DNA of 64,000 nucleotides from Arthrobacter zhangbolii (GCF_022869865.1 NZ_CP094984.1:1488001-1552000); one strand, 5' to 3'. Shown: positions 51,176 through 60,913, numbered from the stretch's first letter. Made by a program: numbers and translations. Notes: generated by a model not told the origin, from the sequence alone.

Positions 51176-54001
51176 ATGACTAATGTGGACAGCTTCGGAT
51201 CCAAAGGCGTCCTGGACGTTAATGGTTCCGAGTATGAAATTTTCCGGCTGAATTCCGTCGAAGGCGCCCAGAGCCTTCCGTTCAGCCTCAAGGTCCTGCT
51301 GGAGAACCTGCTCCGCACCGAAGACGGTGCAAACATCACTGCGGACCACGTACGTGCCCTGGCGCAGTGGGATGCAGAAGCAGAGCCCAGCACCGAAATC
51401 CAGTTCACCCCCGCCCGGGTGATCATGCAGGACTTCACCGGCGTTCCCTGCATCGTGGACCTGGCGACCATGCGCGAGGCCGTTGCCGATCTAGGTGGCG
51501 ACCCCAAGCGCGTGAACCCGCTGGCACCGGCCGAAATGGTCATTGACCACTCGGTGCAGATCGATGCCTTCGGCAACGCCGGCGCCCTGGAGCGCAACAT
51601 GGAAATCGAGTACCAGCGCAACGGCGAGCGGTACCAGTTCCTGCGCTGGGGCCAGACGGCATTCGATGACTTCAAGGTTGTTCCCCCGGGAATGGGCATT
51701 GTGCACCAGGTCAACATTGAATACCTGGCCCGCACCGTGATGACGCGTGAAGTTGACGGCGTCCTGCGCGCCTACCCCGACACCTGCGTCGGCACCGACT
51801 CCCACACCACCATGGTCAACGGCCTGGGCGTCCTGGGTTGGGGTGTTGGCGGCATCGAGGCCGAGGCAGCCATGCTCGGGCAGCCCGTCTCCATGCTCAT
51901 CCCGCGCGTTGTCGGCTTCAAGCTCACCGGTGAGATCCCCGCCGGCGCCACCGCCACCGACGTCGTCCTGACCATCACCGAAATGCTGCGCAAGCACGGT
52001 GTTGTCGGCAAGTTCGTGGAGTTCTACGGCGAGGGTGTCGGCGCTGTGCCGCTGGCCAACCGCGCCACCATCGGCAACATGAGCCCGGAGTTCGGTTCCA
52101 CGGCCGCGATCTTCCCGATCGACGACGTGACCCTGGATTACCTGCGCCTGACCGGCCGCTCCGAGGAGAACGTAGCCCTCGTGGAGGCCTACGCCAAGGA
52201 ACAGGGCCTCTGGCACGATCCGTCCAGGGAGATCAAGTACTCCGAGTACCTGGAACTGGACCTGTCCACCGTTGTCTCCTCCATCGCCGGACCGAAGCGT
52301 CCGCAGGACCGCGTGGAGCTGACCAACGCCAAGACGCAGTTCCGCAATGACCTGAAGAACTACGTCCACGAGACCGTTGAGGCGGAAAACGGCACTGTAG
52401 ACGAGACCCTGGAAGAAACCTTCCCGGCCTCGGATGCTCCGTCCTTCAACGCCAACGCCACGCACGTCGAGGATCACCAGCACGACCTGGTTGCCGAAGC
52501 CGATGCCCCGGCCAAGCGCGCCAGCAACTCCGTGCCGGTCACCATGGCGGATGGCCGCAGCTTCGAGCTGGACCACGGTGCCGTGACGATCGCCTCGATC
52601 ACCTCCTGCACCAACACGTCCAACCCCTCCGTGATGATGGCCGCCGCCGTGCTGGCCCGCAACGCGGTGGACAAGGGCCTGGTCTCCAAGCCGTGGGTCA
52701 AGACCTCCGTGGCCCCGGGCTCGAAGGTTGTCACGGACTACTACGAGAAGTCCGGACTGATCCCGTACCTCGAGAAGCTGGGCTTCTTCGTGGTCGGCTA
52801 CGGCTGCGCCACCTGCATCGGCAACTCCGGTCCGCTCGAAGAGGAAATCTCCGACGCGATCAATGAAGCCGACCTGGCCGTCACCGCGGTGCTCTCCGGT
52901 AACCGCAACTTCGAAGGCCGCATCAACCCGGACGTGAAGATGAACTACCTGGCCTCCCCGCCGCTGGTAGTCGCCTACGCCCTGGCCGGCACCATGGACT
53001 TCGACTTCGAGAATGACCCGCTGGGCCAGGACGAAGCCGGAAACGACATCTTCCTGAAGGACATCTGGCCGAACCCGGTTGAGGTCCAGCAGATCATCGA
53101 TGCCTCCATCGATAAGGAAATGTTCTCCAACAGCTACGACACCATCTTCGAAGGTGACGAGCGCTGGCAGTCCCTGCCCACTCCCGAAGGTGCAACCTTC
53201 GAGTGGGATACGGAGTCCACGTACGTCCGGAAGCCCCCGTACTTCGAGGGCATGAAGGCACAGCCGGAGCCCGTCTCCGACATCGAGGGCGCCCGCGTCC
53301 TGCTGAAGCTGGGCGATTCGGTCACCACCGATCACATCTCCCCGGCCGGCTCCTTCAAGTCCGACACCCCGGCAGGCAAGTACCTGCTGGAGCACGGTGT
53401 GGCCCGCAAGGACTTCAACTCCTACGGCTCCCGCCGCGGCAACCACGAAGTCATGATCCGCGGTACCTTCGCCAACATCCGCATCAAGAACCAGCTGCTC
53501 GACGGCGTTGAAGGCGGTTTCACCCGTGACTTCAGCCAGGCCGACGCTCCGCAGGCTGCCGTTTACGATGCCGCGATGAACTACCAGGCTGCCGGCACCC
53601 CGCTGGTCGTCCTGGCCGGCAAGGAATACGGTTCCGGCTCCTCGCGTGACTGGGCCGCCAAGGGCACCGCACTGCTGGGTGTCAAGGCTGTCATCGCCGA
53701 GAGCTACGAGCGCATCCACCGCTCCAATCTCATCGGCATGGGCGTCCTTCCCCTGCAGTACCCGGCCGGCGTCAACGCCGAGTCCCTGGGCCTGACGGGT
53801 ACGGAAACCTTCGCGGTTGAGGGTGTCACCGAGCTGAACAACGGGAACACTCCCAAGACTGTTCGCGTCACGGCCACCCCCGAAAACGGCGAAGCCATCA
53901 CCTTCGATGCGGTCCTGCGCATTGATACCCCGGGTGAAGCCGACTACTACCGCAACGGCGGCATCCTGCAGTACGTGCTGCGGCAGATCTCCGCTAAGTA
54001 G
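51176..54001 (+). CDS. acnA: Aconitate hydratase A
   Basis: TCA-cycle [4Fe-4S] enzyme interconverting citrate and isocitrate; 941 residues. Cluster ligands are C478 ([14 protein letters not shown]), C544 and C547 ([11 protein letters not shown]). [24 protein letters not shown] and the swivel-domain [11 protein letters not shown] and [12 protein letters not shown] are present. Residues about 395-455 form an acidic insert typical of actinobacterial AcnA. ATG 51176 has AGAGGAG seven bases upstream. It appears monocistronic, with a dyad in front of it and a long hairpin behind. Confidence 0.97.
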   Translation: MTNVDSFGSKGVLDVNGSEYEIFRLNSVEGAQSLPFSLKVLLENLLRTEDGANITADHVRALAQWDAEAEPSTEIQFTPARVIMQDFTGVPCIVDLATMREAVADLGGDPKRVNPLAPAEMVIDHSVQIDAFGNAGALERNMEIEYQRNGERYQFLRWGQTAFDDFKVVPPGMGIVHQVNIEYLARTVMTREVDGVLRAYPDTCVGTDSHTTMVNGLGVLGWGVGGIEAEAAMLGQPVSMLIPRVVGFKLTGEIPAGATATDVVLTITEMLRKHGVVGKFVEFYGEGVGAVPLANRATIGNMSPEFGSTAAIFPIDDVTLDYLRLTGRSEENVALVEAYAKEQGLWHDPSREIKYSEYLELDLSTVVSSIAGPKRPQDRVELTNAKTQFRNDLKNYVHETVEAENGTVDETLEETFPASDAPSFNANATHVEDHQHDLVAEADAPAKRASNSVPVTMADGRSFELDHGAVTIASITSCTNTSNPSVMMAAAVLARNAVDKGLVSKPWVKTSVAPGSKVVTDYYEKSGLIPYLEKLGFFVVGYGCATCIGNSGPLEEEISDAINEADLAVTAVLSGNRNFEGRINPDVKMNYLASPPLVVAYALAGTMDFDFENDPLGQDEAGNDIFLKDIWPNPVEVQQIIDASIDKEMFSNSYDTIFEGDERWQSLPTPEGATFEWDTESTYVRKPPYFEGMKAQPEPVSDIEGARVLLKLGDSVTTDHISPAGSFKSDTPAGKYLLEHGVARKDFNSYGSRRGNHEVMIRGTFANIRIKNQLLDGVEGGFTRDFSQADAPQAAVYDAAMNYQAAGTPLVVLAGKEYGSGSSRDWAAKGTALLGVKAVIAESYERIHRSNLIGMGVLPLQYPAGVNAESLGLTGTETFAVEGVTELNNGNTPKTVRVTATPENGEAITFDAVLRIDTPGEADYYRNGGILQYVLRQISAK

Positions 54002-54019
54002 CAGCAACCAGCACCATTG

Positions 54020-54076
54020 TCAGGACCCCGCGTCCCCGATCCGTCCAACGGGCGGTCAGGGCACGCGGGGTCCTGA
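54020..54076 (+). terminator. Long hairpin after acnA
   Basis: A 14-bp perfect stem TCAGGACCCCGCGT / ACGCGGGGTCCTGA with a 29-base loop, 19 bases after the acnA stop. There is no T run, so efficiency as an intrinsic terminator is uncertain. Confidence 0.6.
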
Positions 54077-54175
54077 TGCGTTGGTGGGGGAACCGCGCAG
54101 TGCACACTGGGCGTTAGAGTTAACCATTGCGACGGTGTGCAGTGCCGCCGACTACGACTCAAGGGAGGCACCCTG

Positions 54176-56149
54176 TTGGGACTTCTGGAAACAATCCGGG
54201 ACCCTCGGGACCTCAGCAGGCTTTCGCTGACACAGCTGAAGCGGCTTGCTGAAGAGATCCGTTCGTTCCTGATCACCAACGTGGCACAGACCGGCGGCCA
54301 CCTCGGCCCGAACCTGGGCGTGGTGGAACTGACCATGGGCATCCACCGGGTCTTCGATTCGCCGCGGGACAGCATCGTCTTTGACACCGGCCATCAGTCC
54401 TACGTGCACAAAATCCTTACCGGCCGCCAGGACTTCGGAACGCTGCGGCAGCAGCACGGGCTTTCCGGCTATCCGTCCCGCGCGGAATCCGTGCATGACA
54501 TTGTGGAAAGCTCGCACGCCTCCTCGTCCCTGTCCTGGGCAGACGGTATTTCCCGGGCCCGGCAGCTGAACGGCGAGAGCGATCGCTACACCGTGGTGAT
54601 GGTGGGCGACGGCGCCCTGACCGGCGGCATGGCCTGGGAGGCACTGAACAACATTGCGGCGGACCAGCGGCGCCGCGTGGTGATTGTGGTCAATGACAAC
54701 GGCCGATCCTACGCGCCGACCATCGGCGGCCTGGCTGACTACCTGGCCTCGCTGCGCCCCACCATTGACGCCGTGCGCACGCACCACGCCTACGAGAACA
54801 CCCTGGGCTGGTGGCGGGACCGGCTGCAGCAGGGCGGCCCCGTGGGCCGTTTCACCTACCGCAGCCTGCATGCCGCCAAGAAGGGCATCAAGGACTGGTG
54901 GTCCCCCCAGGGCCTCTTCGAGGATCTGGGCATGAAGTACGTGGGCCCCATCGACGGACACGACCTCGACGCCGTCGAACGCGCACTGCTCAAGGCCAAG
55001 AACTATGCCGGTCCCGTGATTGTGCACGCCATGACGGAGAAGGGCCGCGGCTACGCGCCTGCCCGCGCCCACGAAGCTGACCAGTTCCACGCCGTCGGCA
55101 TTATCGATCCCGAGACCGGCGCACCGGTGGAACCGGGCGGCAAGGAATCCTGGACCTCCGTCTTTGCGACGGAGATTGCCCAGATAGCCGACGAGCGTCC
55201 GGACATTGTCGGTATCACCGGCGCCATGCTGATCCCCGTGGGCCTGCACCGTTTCGCGGCAAAGCATCCGGACCGCGTGTTCGACGTCGGCATCGCCGAA
55301 CAGCATGCCCTCACCTCGGCGGCCGGCATGGCCTTCGGCGGACTGCACCCCGTCGTCGCCCTGTACGCCACGTTCCTGAACCGTGCCTTCGACCAGCTGC
55401 TGATGGACGTTGCCCTGCACAAGGCCGGCGTCACCATTGTGCTGGACCGTGCCGGGGTGACCGGACCGGACGGCGCCAGCCATCACGGCATGTGGGACAT
55501 GTCCATGCTGCAGATTGTGCCCGGCCTGCATCTGTCCGCACCCCGGGACGCCACCCGCCTGAAGGAGGAACTGCGCGAAGCCGTGGCCATCTCGGATGCG
55601 CCCAGCGTGGTGCGGTTCTCCAAGGGCACCGTGGGCCGCGATATCGACGCAGTGGAGCGAACCGCCGACGGCGTGGACATCCTGGCCCGCCGGCACAGCG
55701 GCGACAGCTCGAACGACGTCCTGATTGTGAGTGTGGGGGCCATGGCCGGTATGGCCCTGGACGTAGCCGAGCGGCTGGACGCGCAGGGCATCAGCTCCAC
55801 AGTGGTGGATCCGCGCTGGGTCTTGCCGGTGCCGCGGTCAATCATCCGCCTGGCCGGGGAGCACCGGATCGTCACAGTGATCGAGGACGGCGTGCGGGCA
55901 GGCGGGGTCGGTTCGCGGATCCGGCAGGAAATGCGTGCCGCCGGGGTGGACACCGCCCTGAACGAAGTCGGCCTGCCGGTCGAGTTCCTGGACCATGGCA
56001 GCCGCGGTGAGGTGCTTGAGCGGGTGGGACTGACGGCCCGGCAGGTTGCCAATGACATTGTCGCCCAGGTCCTGGGCACGAAGGTCCCGTTTGCCCGGCC
56101 CCTCCCGGGGCAGGAAATGCCCACAGGGCAGGTGCCCAAAATCCAGTAG
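54176..56149 (+). CDS. dxs: 1-deoxy-D-xylulose-5-phosphate synthase
   Basis: TPP enzyme that makes DXP from pyruvate and glyceraldehyde 3-phosphate, the first step of the MEP isoprenoid pathway. The 657-residue protein has [34 protein letters not shown], the TPP motif [17 protein letters not shown], the catalytic Glu in [15 protein letters not shown], and [20 protein letters not shown]. The TTG start at 54176 has GGGAGG eight bases upstream; the GTG at 54137 is rejected for lack of SD and homology. The NmrA-like gene follows 50 bases later. Confidence 0.96.
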   Translation: MGLLETIRDPRDLSRLSLTQLKRLAEEIRSFLITNVAQTGGHLGPNLGVVELTMGIHRVFDSPRDSIVFDTGHQSYVHKILTGRQDFGTLRQQHGLSGYPSRAESVHDIVESSHASSSLSWADGISRARQLNGESDRYTVVMVGDGALTGGMAWEALNNIAADQRRRVVIVVNDNGRSYAPTIGGLADYLASLRPTIDAVRTHHAYENTLGWWRDRLQQGGPVGRFTYRSLHAAKKGIKDWWSPQGLFEDLGMKYVGPIDGHDLDAVERALLKAKNYAGPVIVHAMTEKGRGYAPARAHEADQFHAVGIIDPETGAPVEPGGKESWTSVFATEIAQIADERPDIVGITGAMLIPVGLHRFAAKHPDRVFDVGIAEQHALTSAAGMAFGGLHPVVALYATFLNRAFDQLLMDVALHKAGVTIVLDRAGVTGPDGASHHGMWDMSMLQIVPGLHLSAPRDATRLKEELREAVAISDAPSVVRFSKGTVGRDIDAVERTADGVDILARRHSGDSSNDVLIVSVGAMAGMALDVAERLDAQGISSTVVDPRWVLPVPRSIIRLAGEHRIVTVIEDGVRAGGVGSRIRQEMRAAGVDTALNEVGLPVEFLDHGSRGEVLERVGLTARQVANDIVAQVLGTKVPFARPLPGQEMPTGQVPKIQ

Positions 56150-56199
56150 CCGTGCAGGGACCCGTTAGCCGGGTCAACGGAAAAAGGGGTGTGAAAGCC

Positions 56200-57054
56200 A
56201 TGGCTGATAACGTTCCGGCCCTCGCCGTCACGGGCGCTACTGGCGCCCTGGGCGGCGCCGTTGCCCGCCTGCTGGCCGAGTCAGGGGTGCGCCAGCGGCT
56301 GCTGGCCAGGCACACCGCCCGGCTGCCCGAGCTGCCGGACACTCCGGTCTTTGCCGTTTCCTATCTGGACCGCGCGCAGGCGGTGAGCGCGCTGCGCGGC
56401 GTCCATACGCTCTTTATGGTGTCCGCAGCCGAAAGCCCGCACCGGGTTGAAGACCAGCAGACCTTCGTCGACGCCGCGGCGGAGGCCGGGGTGGACCACA
56501 TTGTGTACACCTCCTTTATGGGTGCCGCGCCGGACGCAGTGTTTTCCCTGGCCCGGGACCATGCGGCCACCGAGGAGCACATCCAGGGCAGCGGCATGTC
56601 CTGGACGTTCCTGCGGAACTGCCTGTACCAGGATGTCCTGCCCACCTTCATCCAGCCGGACGGCGTCATCCGGGGACCCGCCGGAGACGGCCGGTTCGCC
56701 CCGGTAGCCAGGACCGACATTGCACGCACCGCCGCCACAATCCTCCTTGCCCCGGGGGAGCACCGGAACCGCACCTACACGCTCACCGGACCAACGGAGC
56801 TCAGCATGGCCGAAGTTGCGGAGGTCCTGACCCGCGTCTCCGGCAGCCATGTCGGGTATGAGAACGAAACCTATGAGCAGGCGATGGCCAGCCGGATGCA
56901 GGGGCATGCCGCCCGCTGGCAGGCGGAGGCCTGGACCAGCAGTTACCAGGCCATCGCCGCCGGCGCGCTCGGCCCGGCGAGCCCGGACATCGAGCGCCTC
57001 ACCGGTACGGCTCCGCTGGCCTTTCAGGATTACCTGCTGGCCGGCCGTTACTGA
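56200..57054 (+). CDS. NmrA-like/atypical SDR NAD(P)-binding protein
   Basis: A 284-residue Rossmann protein with the atypical-SDR motif VTGATGALGGAVARLLAESG, HTLFMVSAAESPHRVEDQQTFVDAA and VYTSFMG. It resembles QorB/YtfG-type quinone reductases and NmrA redox sensors, with no classical Y-x-x-x-K visible. Substrate unknown. I start at ATG 56200, preceded by AAAGGGG; GTG 56191 is an alternative. Shares strand with dxs. Confidence 0.85.
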   Translation: MADNVPALAVTGATGALGGAVARLLAESGVRQRLLARHTARLPELPDTPVFAVSYLDRAQAVSALRGVHTLFMVSAAESPHRVEDQQTFVDAAAEAGVDHIVYTSFMGAAPDAVFSLARDHAATEEHIQGSGMSWTFLRNCLYQDVLPTFIQPDGVIRGPAGDGRFAPVARTDIARTAATILLAPGEHRNRTYTLTGPTELSMAEVAEVLTRVSGSHVGYENETYEQAMASRMQGHAARWQAEAWTSSYQAIAAGALGPASPDIERLTGTAPLAFQDYLLAGRY

Positions 57055-57069
57055 GCGTAAGGAGACTGG

Positions 57070-57420
57070 GTGGCACAGCTCTCAGCGGATAGTCTTGGAG
57101 GCATGACTGATGGATCTGCGCCGGACATCCGCCGCTTTCTTGCCGAATGCACGGTAAGTGACCTGGACGAGGATGAAGCAACCCCCGTAGCCGATCTGTA
57201 CGGCATGTACATCATCTGGAGTGAGCAGCAGGGTACGGACCCGCTGGCAGTGCAGGCCTTTTCCGCTGCTGTCCGCGAGGAAGGCATCGAAGCGGAGCGC
57301 CGGCGCAGCGAGCAGGTCTACACCGGCCTGCTGCCCACGGGAGCCATCCCCATCCAGTACATCCTCGAAACCGACAAGGCGCCCGGTCCCAACAGCGGCC
57401 TGGACATCTTCCCGGCATAG
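57070..57420 (+). CDS. Small hypothetical protein, winged-helix-like
   Basis: A 116-residue protein I cannot assign. The stretch PVADLYGMYIIWSEQQGTDP followed by LAVQAFSAAVREEGIEAERRR and YTGLLPTG resembles, by eye, the winged-helix module at the C-terminus of phage/plasmid D5-type primases (aromatic Y-x-x-Y-x-x-W, then F-x-x-x-L-x-E-x-G). No primase domain is present. GTG 57070 has AAGGAG at exactly five bases, better than the ATG at 57103 whose GGAGG is only one base away. Lies between the NmrA-like and aldo/keto reductase genes. Confidence 0.65.
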   Translation: MAQLSADSLGGMTDGSAPDIRRFLAECTVSDLDEDEATPVADLYGMYIIWSEQQGTDPLAVQAFSAAVREEGIEAERRRSEQVYTGLLPTGAIPIQYILETDKAPGPNSGLDIFPA

Positions 57421-57459
57421 GACGCGGGCTCCGTCCCGGGCGGGTATAGCGTAGCTTCC

Positions 57460-58437
57460 ATGACTTCTTACAACAGACTCGGAAACTCCGGCCTGACCGT
57501 GTCCACGGTAGGGCTGGGCTGCAACAACCTCGGCCGTCCGGGAACGCCCACGGAATCGCAGGAGGGGACCGACGCCGTCATCAGCGCCGCGATCGACGCC
57601 GGTATTACGCTTTTTGACGTTGCCGATACGTATGGCCGGACACCGGGGCTCAGCGAGGAAATGCTTGGCAGGGCCCTGGGCTCCCGGCGCGAGGACGTGG
57701 TCCTTGCTACCAAGTTCGGCATGGACATGCAGGGAGCCAACGGTGCCGACTTCGGTGCCCGCGGATCGCGCCGCTACATCGTGAAAGCAGCGGAGGCATC
57801 GCTCCGCCGGCTGAACACGGACTGGATCGATCTCTACCAGTTCCACACCCCGGACCCGCTGACGCCGATCGAGGAAACCCTCGCTGCCCTGGATGATCTG
57901 GTCACCAGTGGCAAGGTGCGGTACATCGGACACTCCAACCGTGCCGGCTGGCAGATTGCCGAGGCGGAATTCGTGGCCCGGATGGGCGGCTACACGCCGT
58001 TCATTTCCTCGCAGAACCACTACAACCTGCTGGACCGCCGGGCCGAGCTGGAAGTTACTCCGGCGGCTGAGGCGTATGGTTTGGGCGTGCTGCCCTATTT
58101 CCCACTGGCCAACGGCCTCCTCACCGGAAAGTACAGCAGCGGCCAGGCACCCGAGGGGAGCCGGCTCACGCACTCCCGGACCAATCTCCTCGAGAACGCC
58201 GATTTTGAGCAGCTGCGGGAGTTCGGCCGGTTCGCCGCCGAGCGCGGCCTCACCGAGGTGCAGGTGGCCTTCTCCTGGCTCGCAGCGCAGCCATCCGTGG
58301 CCTCCGTCATTGCCGGTGCCACCAAGGTGGAGCAGGTGCAGCAGAACGCCCAGGCCGCGGATTGGGTGCCCTCGGAGAAGGATTTGGAAGAACTGGACCG
58401 GATCTTCCCGAAGACGCCGAAGGTTGCTTTGTTCTAG
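57460..58437 (+). CDS. Aldo/keto reductase
   Basis: NADPH-dependent carbonyl reductase of 325 residues. AKR landmarks are TVGLGCNNLGRP, FDVADTYGRT (catalytic Asp and Tyr), LATKFGMD (Lys), DLYQFHTPDP (His), GHSNRAGWQI, and the NADPH-binding VASVIAGATKVEQVQQNA. Length is typical. It belongs to the YajO/YdhF-like part of the superfamily; substrate unknown. ATG 57460 has no strong SD. The first copy of the palindromic repeat starts 33 bases after its stop. Confidence 0.92.
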   Translation: MTSYNRLGNSGLTVSTVGLGCNNLGRPGTPTESQEGTDAVISAAIDAGITLFDVADTYGRTPGLSEEMLGRALGSRREDVVLATKFGMDMQGANGADFGARGSRRYIVKAAEASLRRLNTDWIDLYQFHTPDPLTPIEETLAALDDLVTSGKVRYIGHSNRAGWQIAEAEFVARMGGYTPFISSQNHYNLLDRRAELEVTPAAEAYGLGVLPYFPLANGLLTGKYSSGQAPEGSRLTHSRTNLLENADFEQLREFGRFAAERGLTEVQVAFSWLAAQPSVASVIAGATKVEQVQQNAQAADWVPSEKDLEELDRIFPKTPKVALF

Positions 58438-58469
58438 GCGCTTCTCGTCACCTTGTGCGGCCGGAGGGT

Positions 58470-58537
58470 CCGGAACGGCGGCAACGAAAATTCTTGCTCG
58501 CAGAGCTCGCAGAAATTATTAAAGCCGCCTAACCCGG
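58470..58537 (+). repeat. Palindromic repeat element, left copy
   Basis: A 68-base sequence that recurs in inverted orientation at 60799-60866 with three mismatches. It carries inner inverted segments (GGCGG...CCGCC and a TGC/GCA core around the palindrome GAGCTC) and can fold on itself. The outermost arms are less symmetric here than in the right copy. It occupies the 3' intergenic region of the aldo/keto reductase gene. Confidence 0.9.
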
Positions 58538-58555
58538 CCCCTCCGGCCCTTGCGG

Positions 58556-58657
58556 ACGCCTACTCCGGGCCCTCCTGCCCCTGCCGCGCGCCTACTCCGG
58601 CCCCTTGCGCACGCCTACTCCGGGCCCTCCTGCCCCTGCCGCGCGCCTACTCCGGCC
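58556..58657 (+). repeat. 55-bp-period direct repeat (two copies)
   Basis: A 47-base sequence beginning ACGCCTACTCCGGGCC occurs at 58556-58602 and again at 58611-58657, period 55. Each unit contains two CGCCTACTCCGG submotifs. GC-rich, no credible gene. Together with the flanking palindromic element it fills most of the 324-base gap 58438-58761. Nothing else recognisable lies in 58658-58761. Confidence 0.9.
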
Positions 58658-58761
58658 ACTTCGGGCAGCCCCGGTGGTGGCGGGGCGTTAGTCCGGTTTT
58701 CACTTCGGTGGCGTCTAGGTAGGCCTGGAAAGACATGCTCTTGCCCCTGGGACTCTGATGG

Positions 58762-58995
58762 CTAACGGTCAGTGTTCCTTTGCCCGCGCCAATAATCGTC
58801 ACGCTGCCGTAGGGCAAGGCGTGCCAGCAGGGTGACGAAGGCCCCTGCCAGTGCCAGCGACAGACCGGCCATCAGCCAGTTCCAGGGCTCGTCAAAGGGT
58901 AGGAGAATAACCAGCCAGAAAGAAACACAGGCACTAAGCAGCAGCGCAACCATCCGTTTGGCACGCTTCTGCGACCATGCCGGCTCCTGGCTCAT
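58762..58995 (-). CDS. Small two-helix membrane protein, hypothetical
   Basis: A 77-residue protein with two predicted membrane helices (about 15-33 and 40-61), a charged start (SQEPAWSQKRAKR) and a hydrophilic end (RQRDDYWRGQRN). Such small DUF-like actinobacterial proteins are common; no function can be given. ATG 58995 has only a weak SD. It lies downstream of the TetR gene on the same strand, inside the segment bounded by the inverted repeats. Confidence 0.6.
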   Translation of the reverse strand: MSQEPAWSQKRAKRMVALLLSACVSFWLVILLPFDEPWNWLMAGLSLALAGAFVTLLARLALRQRDDYWRGQRNTDR

Positions 58996-59054
58996 GGAGC
59001 GAGATTAGCGCCGGGGCTGTGTCCTGACCAGAGCAAACCGCGCGCCTTGCAGGC

Positions 59055-59720
59055 TCACGCGCGCGGCAATACCCCAACGAGCGCGGAGGTGAAAGCCATC
59101 TGCAGCGCGTCCTGCAAATCCACGTTCAAAACACCCAGGGCGGGCTCCTCGGCGTAGGCGGCAAGCAGGGTGGGCGGGGCAGGTACGTAGGACGAGAGGG
59201 CGCCGGCCGTGATGAGGCTCGTCAGGCAGAATTGTTGCGCAGCGTCACCAAGCTCGGGCAGGTGGCGACGGATCAGGCCCGTCATGGTTTCCAACCGGGC
59301 CAGGGATGACCGCTTATGCCGCTTCGCCACCTCCACCGAGATGTTGCGTTCCAGGACACCGCCCTGCGCACCGAAGAGGTCGCACAGCACCGGACGTGCG
59401 CCCAGGGAACGGCTGAGGATGTCCGCCAGCTGATCCGCGCGGGTCTCCGGTGCCGCCGACGGCTCAATCGCTGCTGTCAGTTCCTCTGCCAACCCGGCAA
59501 GCCACGTCCCCAGGAAATCATCGAGCAGTTCGAGCAGCACCGCTTCGCGGGACTCGAAATAGCGCAGGACATTCGACTTGGCCAGCCCCACCCGCCGGCT
59601 TAGCTCGTTGAGGCTCACCTCGGCTACCGGCATTTCCTCCAGCATGGCAGCCGTGGTGTCCAGGATCGCCCGACGGCGGGCTTCCTTCTGTTCTTCGCTG
59701 CGTGCCCGTTGGAAAGTCAC
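59055..59720 (-). CDS. TetR/AcrR-family repressor
   Basis: A 221-residue TetR regulator. The N-terminal helix-turn-helix is ILDTTAAMLEEMPVAEVSLNELSRRVGLAKSNVLRYFESREAVLLELL, read in order at residues 20-66; the C-terminal ligand domain is variable. The GTG start at 59720 lies 17 bases from a perfect 17-bp palindrome, and a second site with the same arms follows. Both lie on the promoter of the divergent SDR gene, so it very probably represses the SDR gene and itself. Confidence 0.92.
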   Translation of the reverse strand: MTFQRARSEEQKEARRRAILDTTAAMLEEMPVAEVSLNELSRRVGLAKSNVLRYFESREAVLLELLDDFLGTWLAGLAEELTAAIEPSAAPETRADQLADILSRSLGARPVLCDLFGAQGGVLERNISVEVAKRHKRSSLARLETMTGLIRRHLPELGDAAQQFCLTSLITAGALSSYVPAPPTLLAAYAEEPALGVLNVDLQDALQMAFTSALVGVLPRA

Positions 59721-59736
59721 GGCCCCAGCCTAACTT

Positions 59737-59753
59737 ATAGACCGGCGGTCTAT
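59737..59753. promoter_or_regulatory. TetR operator 1
   Basis: Perfect 17-bp palindrome ATAGACCG-G-CGGTCTAT between tetR and the SDR gene; it touches the first base of the SDR -35 hexamer. Shared core with operator 2: AGACC-N3-GGTCT. Confidence 0.8.
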
Positions 59754-59781
59754 TGACTTTAGACCACCGGTCTTTTAGCGT
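59753..59781 (+). promoter_or_regulatory. SDR promoter with TetR operator 2 in the spacer
   Basis: TTGACT (59753-59758), 17-bp spacer, TAGCGT (59776-59781), a good sigma-A promoter. The spacer contains AGACC-ACC-GGTCT (59761-59773), centred 22 bp from operator 1. Binding would block RNA polymerase directly. Confidence 0.75.
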
Positions 59782-59821
59782 CGTCACCACGTAACAGACC
59801 TACGGTGTTTGAGGAGCTGGA

Positions 59822-60733
59822 ATGAACGGCACATGGGATGAACAAAACGTCCCCGATCAGCGGGGGCGGGTGGCGGTAGTGACCGGCGCCAACACCGGGC
59901 TGGGCTTCGAAACTGCCAAGGTGCTTGCTGAGCACGGTGCCACGGTGGTCCTGGCGGTGCGCGACCTGCAGAAAGGCAAACAGGCGGCCGCGGGCATTGC
60001 CGGCGACGTGACGGTCCAGGCGCTGGACCTGACGTCCCTGGATTCCATCCGGTCCGCTGCCGAGAGCATCAGGGCTGCCCACCCGCGCATAGACCTGCTG
60101 ATTAACAATGCCGGGGTGATGTACACACCCAAGCGGACCACGGCGGACGGCTTCGAGCAGCAGTTCGGTACCAACCACCTTGGGCACTTCGCCCTGACCG
60201 GGCTGCTGCTGGACCGGCTGCTGCCGGTGCCCGGCTCGCGCGTGGTGACGGTCAGCAGCACGGGCCACCGGATCCGTGCAGCCATCCATTTCGACGATCT
60301 CCAGTGGGAACGCTCGTATAACCGTGTGGCGGCCTACGGCCAGGCCAAGCTCGCCAACCTCATGTTCACCTATGAACTGCAGCGACGGCTGGCTTCCTAC
60401 GGCACAACCATTGCGGTGGCCGCCCATCCCGGCGTGTCCAACACCGAACTCATCAGGAACACACCTGCAGCGCTCCGGATTCCGGTCTCCTGGCTCGCTC
60501 CTGTGCTCACCCAGACGCCGGCGATGGGCGCCCTCCCGACCCTGCGTGCGGCTACCGACCCGAACGTCACCGGCGGCCAGTACTACGGTCCGGGCAACCG
60601 CTCCCAGACGCGCGGCTTCCCAAAGCCGGTCACGTCCAGCCCTGCCTCCCACGACCAAGCGATCCAGCAACGCCTCTGGACCATCTCGGAGGAACTCACC
60701 GGAGTAACCTTCCCTCTGGCACCACGGACCTGA
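59822..60733 (+). CDS. Short-chain dehydrogenase/reductase, retinol-dehydrogenase-like
   Basis: Classical SDR of 303 residues: cofactor loop VVTGANTGLGFETAK, VRDL suggesting NADP(H) preference, LLINNAGVM, the catalytic Ser in VVTVSSTGHRI, and YGQAK for Tyr-x-x-x-Lys. The segment NHLGHFALTGLLL and the C-terminal GGQYYGP match the actinobacterial oxidoreductases related to retinol dehydrogenases/WWOX. Substrate unknown. ATG 59822 has GAGGAG seven bases upstream. Controlled by the divergent TetR through two dyads. Confidence 0.93.
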   Translation: MNGTWDEQNVPDQRGRVAVVTGANTGLGFETAKVLAEHGATVVLAVRDLQKGKQAAAGIAGDVTVQALDLTSLDSIRSAAESIRAAHPRIDLLINNAGVMYTPKRTTADGFEQQFGTNHLGHFALTGLLLDRLLPVPGSRVVTVSSTGHRIRAAIHFDDLQWERSYNRVAAYGQAKLANLMFTYELQRRLASYGTTIAVAAHPGVSNTELIRNTPAALRIPVSWLAPVLTQTPAMGALPTLRAATDPNVTGGQYYGPGNRSQTRGFPKPVTSSPASHDQAIQQRLWTISEELTGVTFPLAPRT

Positions 60734-60794
60734 CCCGGCGAGCGTTACAGACCCGCCCGGTCGCTCACGGGACGATTAAAACGAGAGCGCCGGA

Positions 60795-60870
60795 CGGACC
60801 GGGTTAGGCGGCTTTAATAATTCCTGCGAGCTCTGCGAGCAGGGATTTTCGTTGCCGCCGTTCCGGTCCG
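60795..60870 (-). repeat. Palindromic repeat element, right copy
   Basis: Inverted copy of the element at 58470-58537 (matching part 60799-60866). This copy folds well along its length. CGGACCGG (60795-60802) pairs CCGGTCCG (60863-60870), GGCGGC (60807-60812) pairs GCCGCC (60854-60859), and ATTCCTGC (60820-60827) pairs GCAGGGAT (60839-60846) with one G-U, leaving an 11-base loop. It lies between the convergent SDR and fadB stops, so it could also act as a bidirectional terminator. Confidence 0.9.
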
Positions 60871-60913
60871 CCCGGCGCGGACGCTAGGCGCGGGCGATAC
60901 CTAAGGCGAAAGG

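Noticed and set aside
51491-54007. An 838-codon minus-strand open frame opposite acnA
   Set aside because: Antisense to an intact aconitase with all cluster ligands; no recognisable domain in the antisense product.
58556-58657. CRISPR-like repeat array
   Set aside because: Only two copies, nearly contiguous, with no spacer of constant length and no cas genes.
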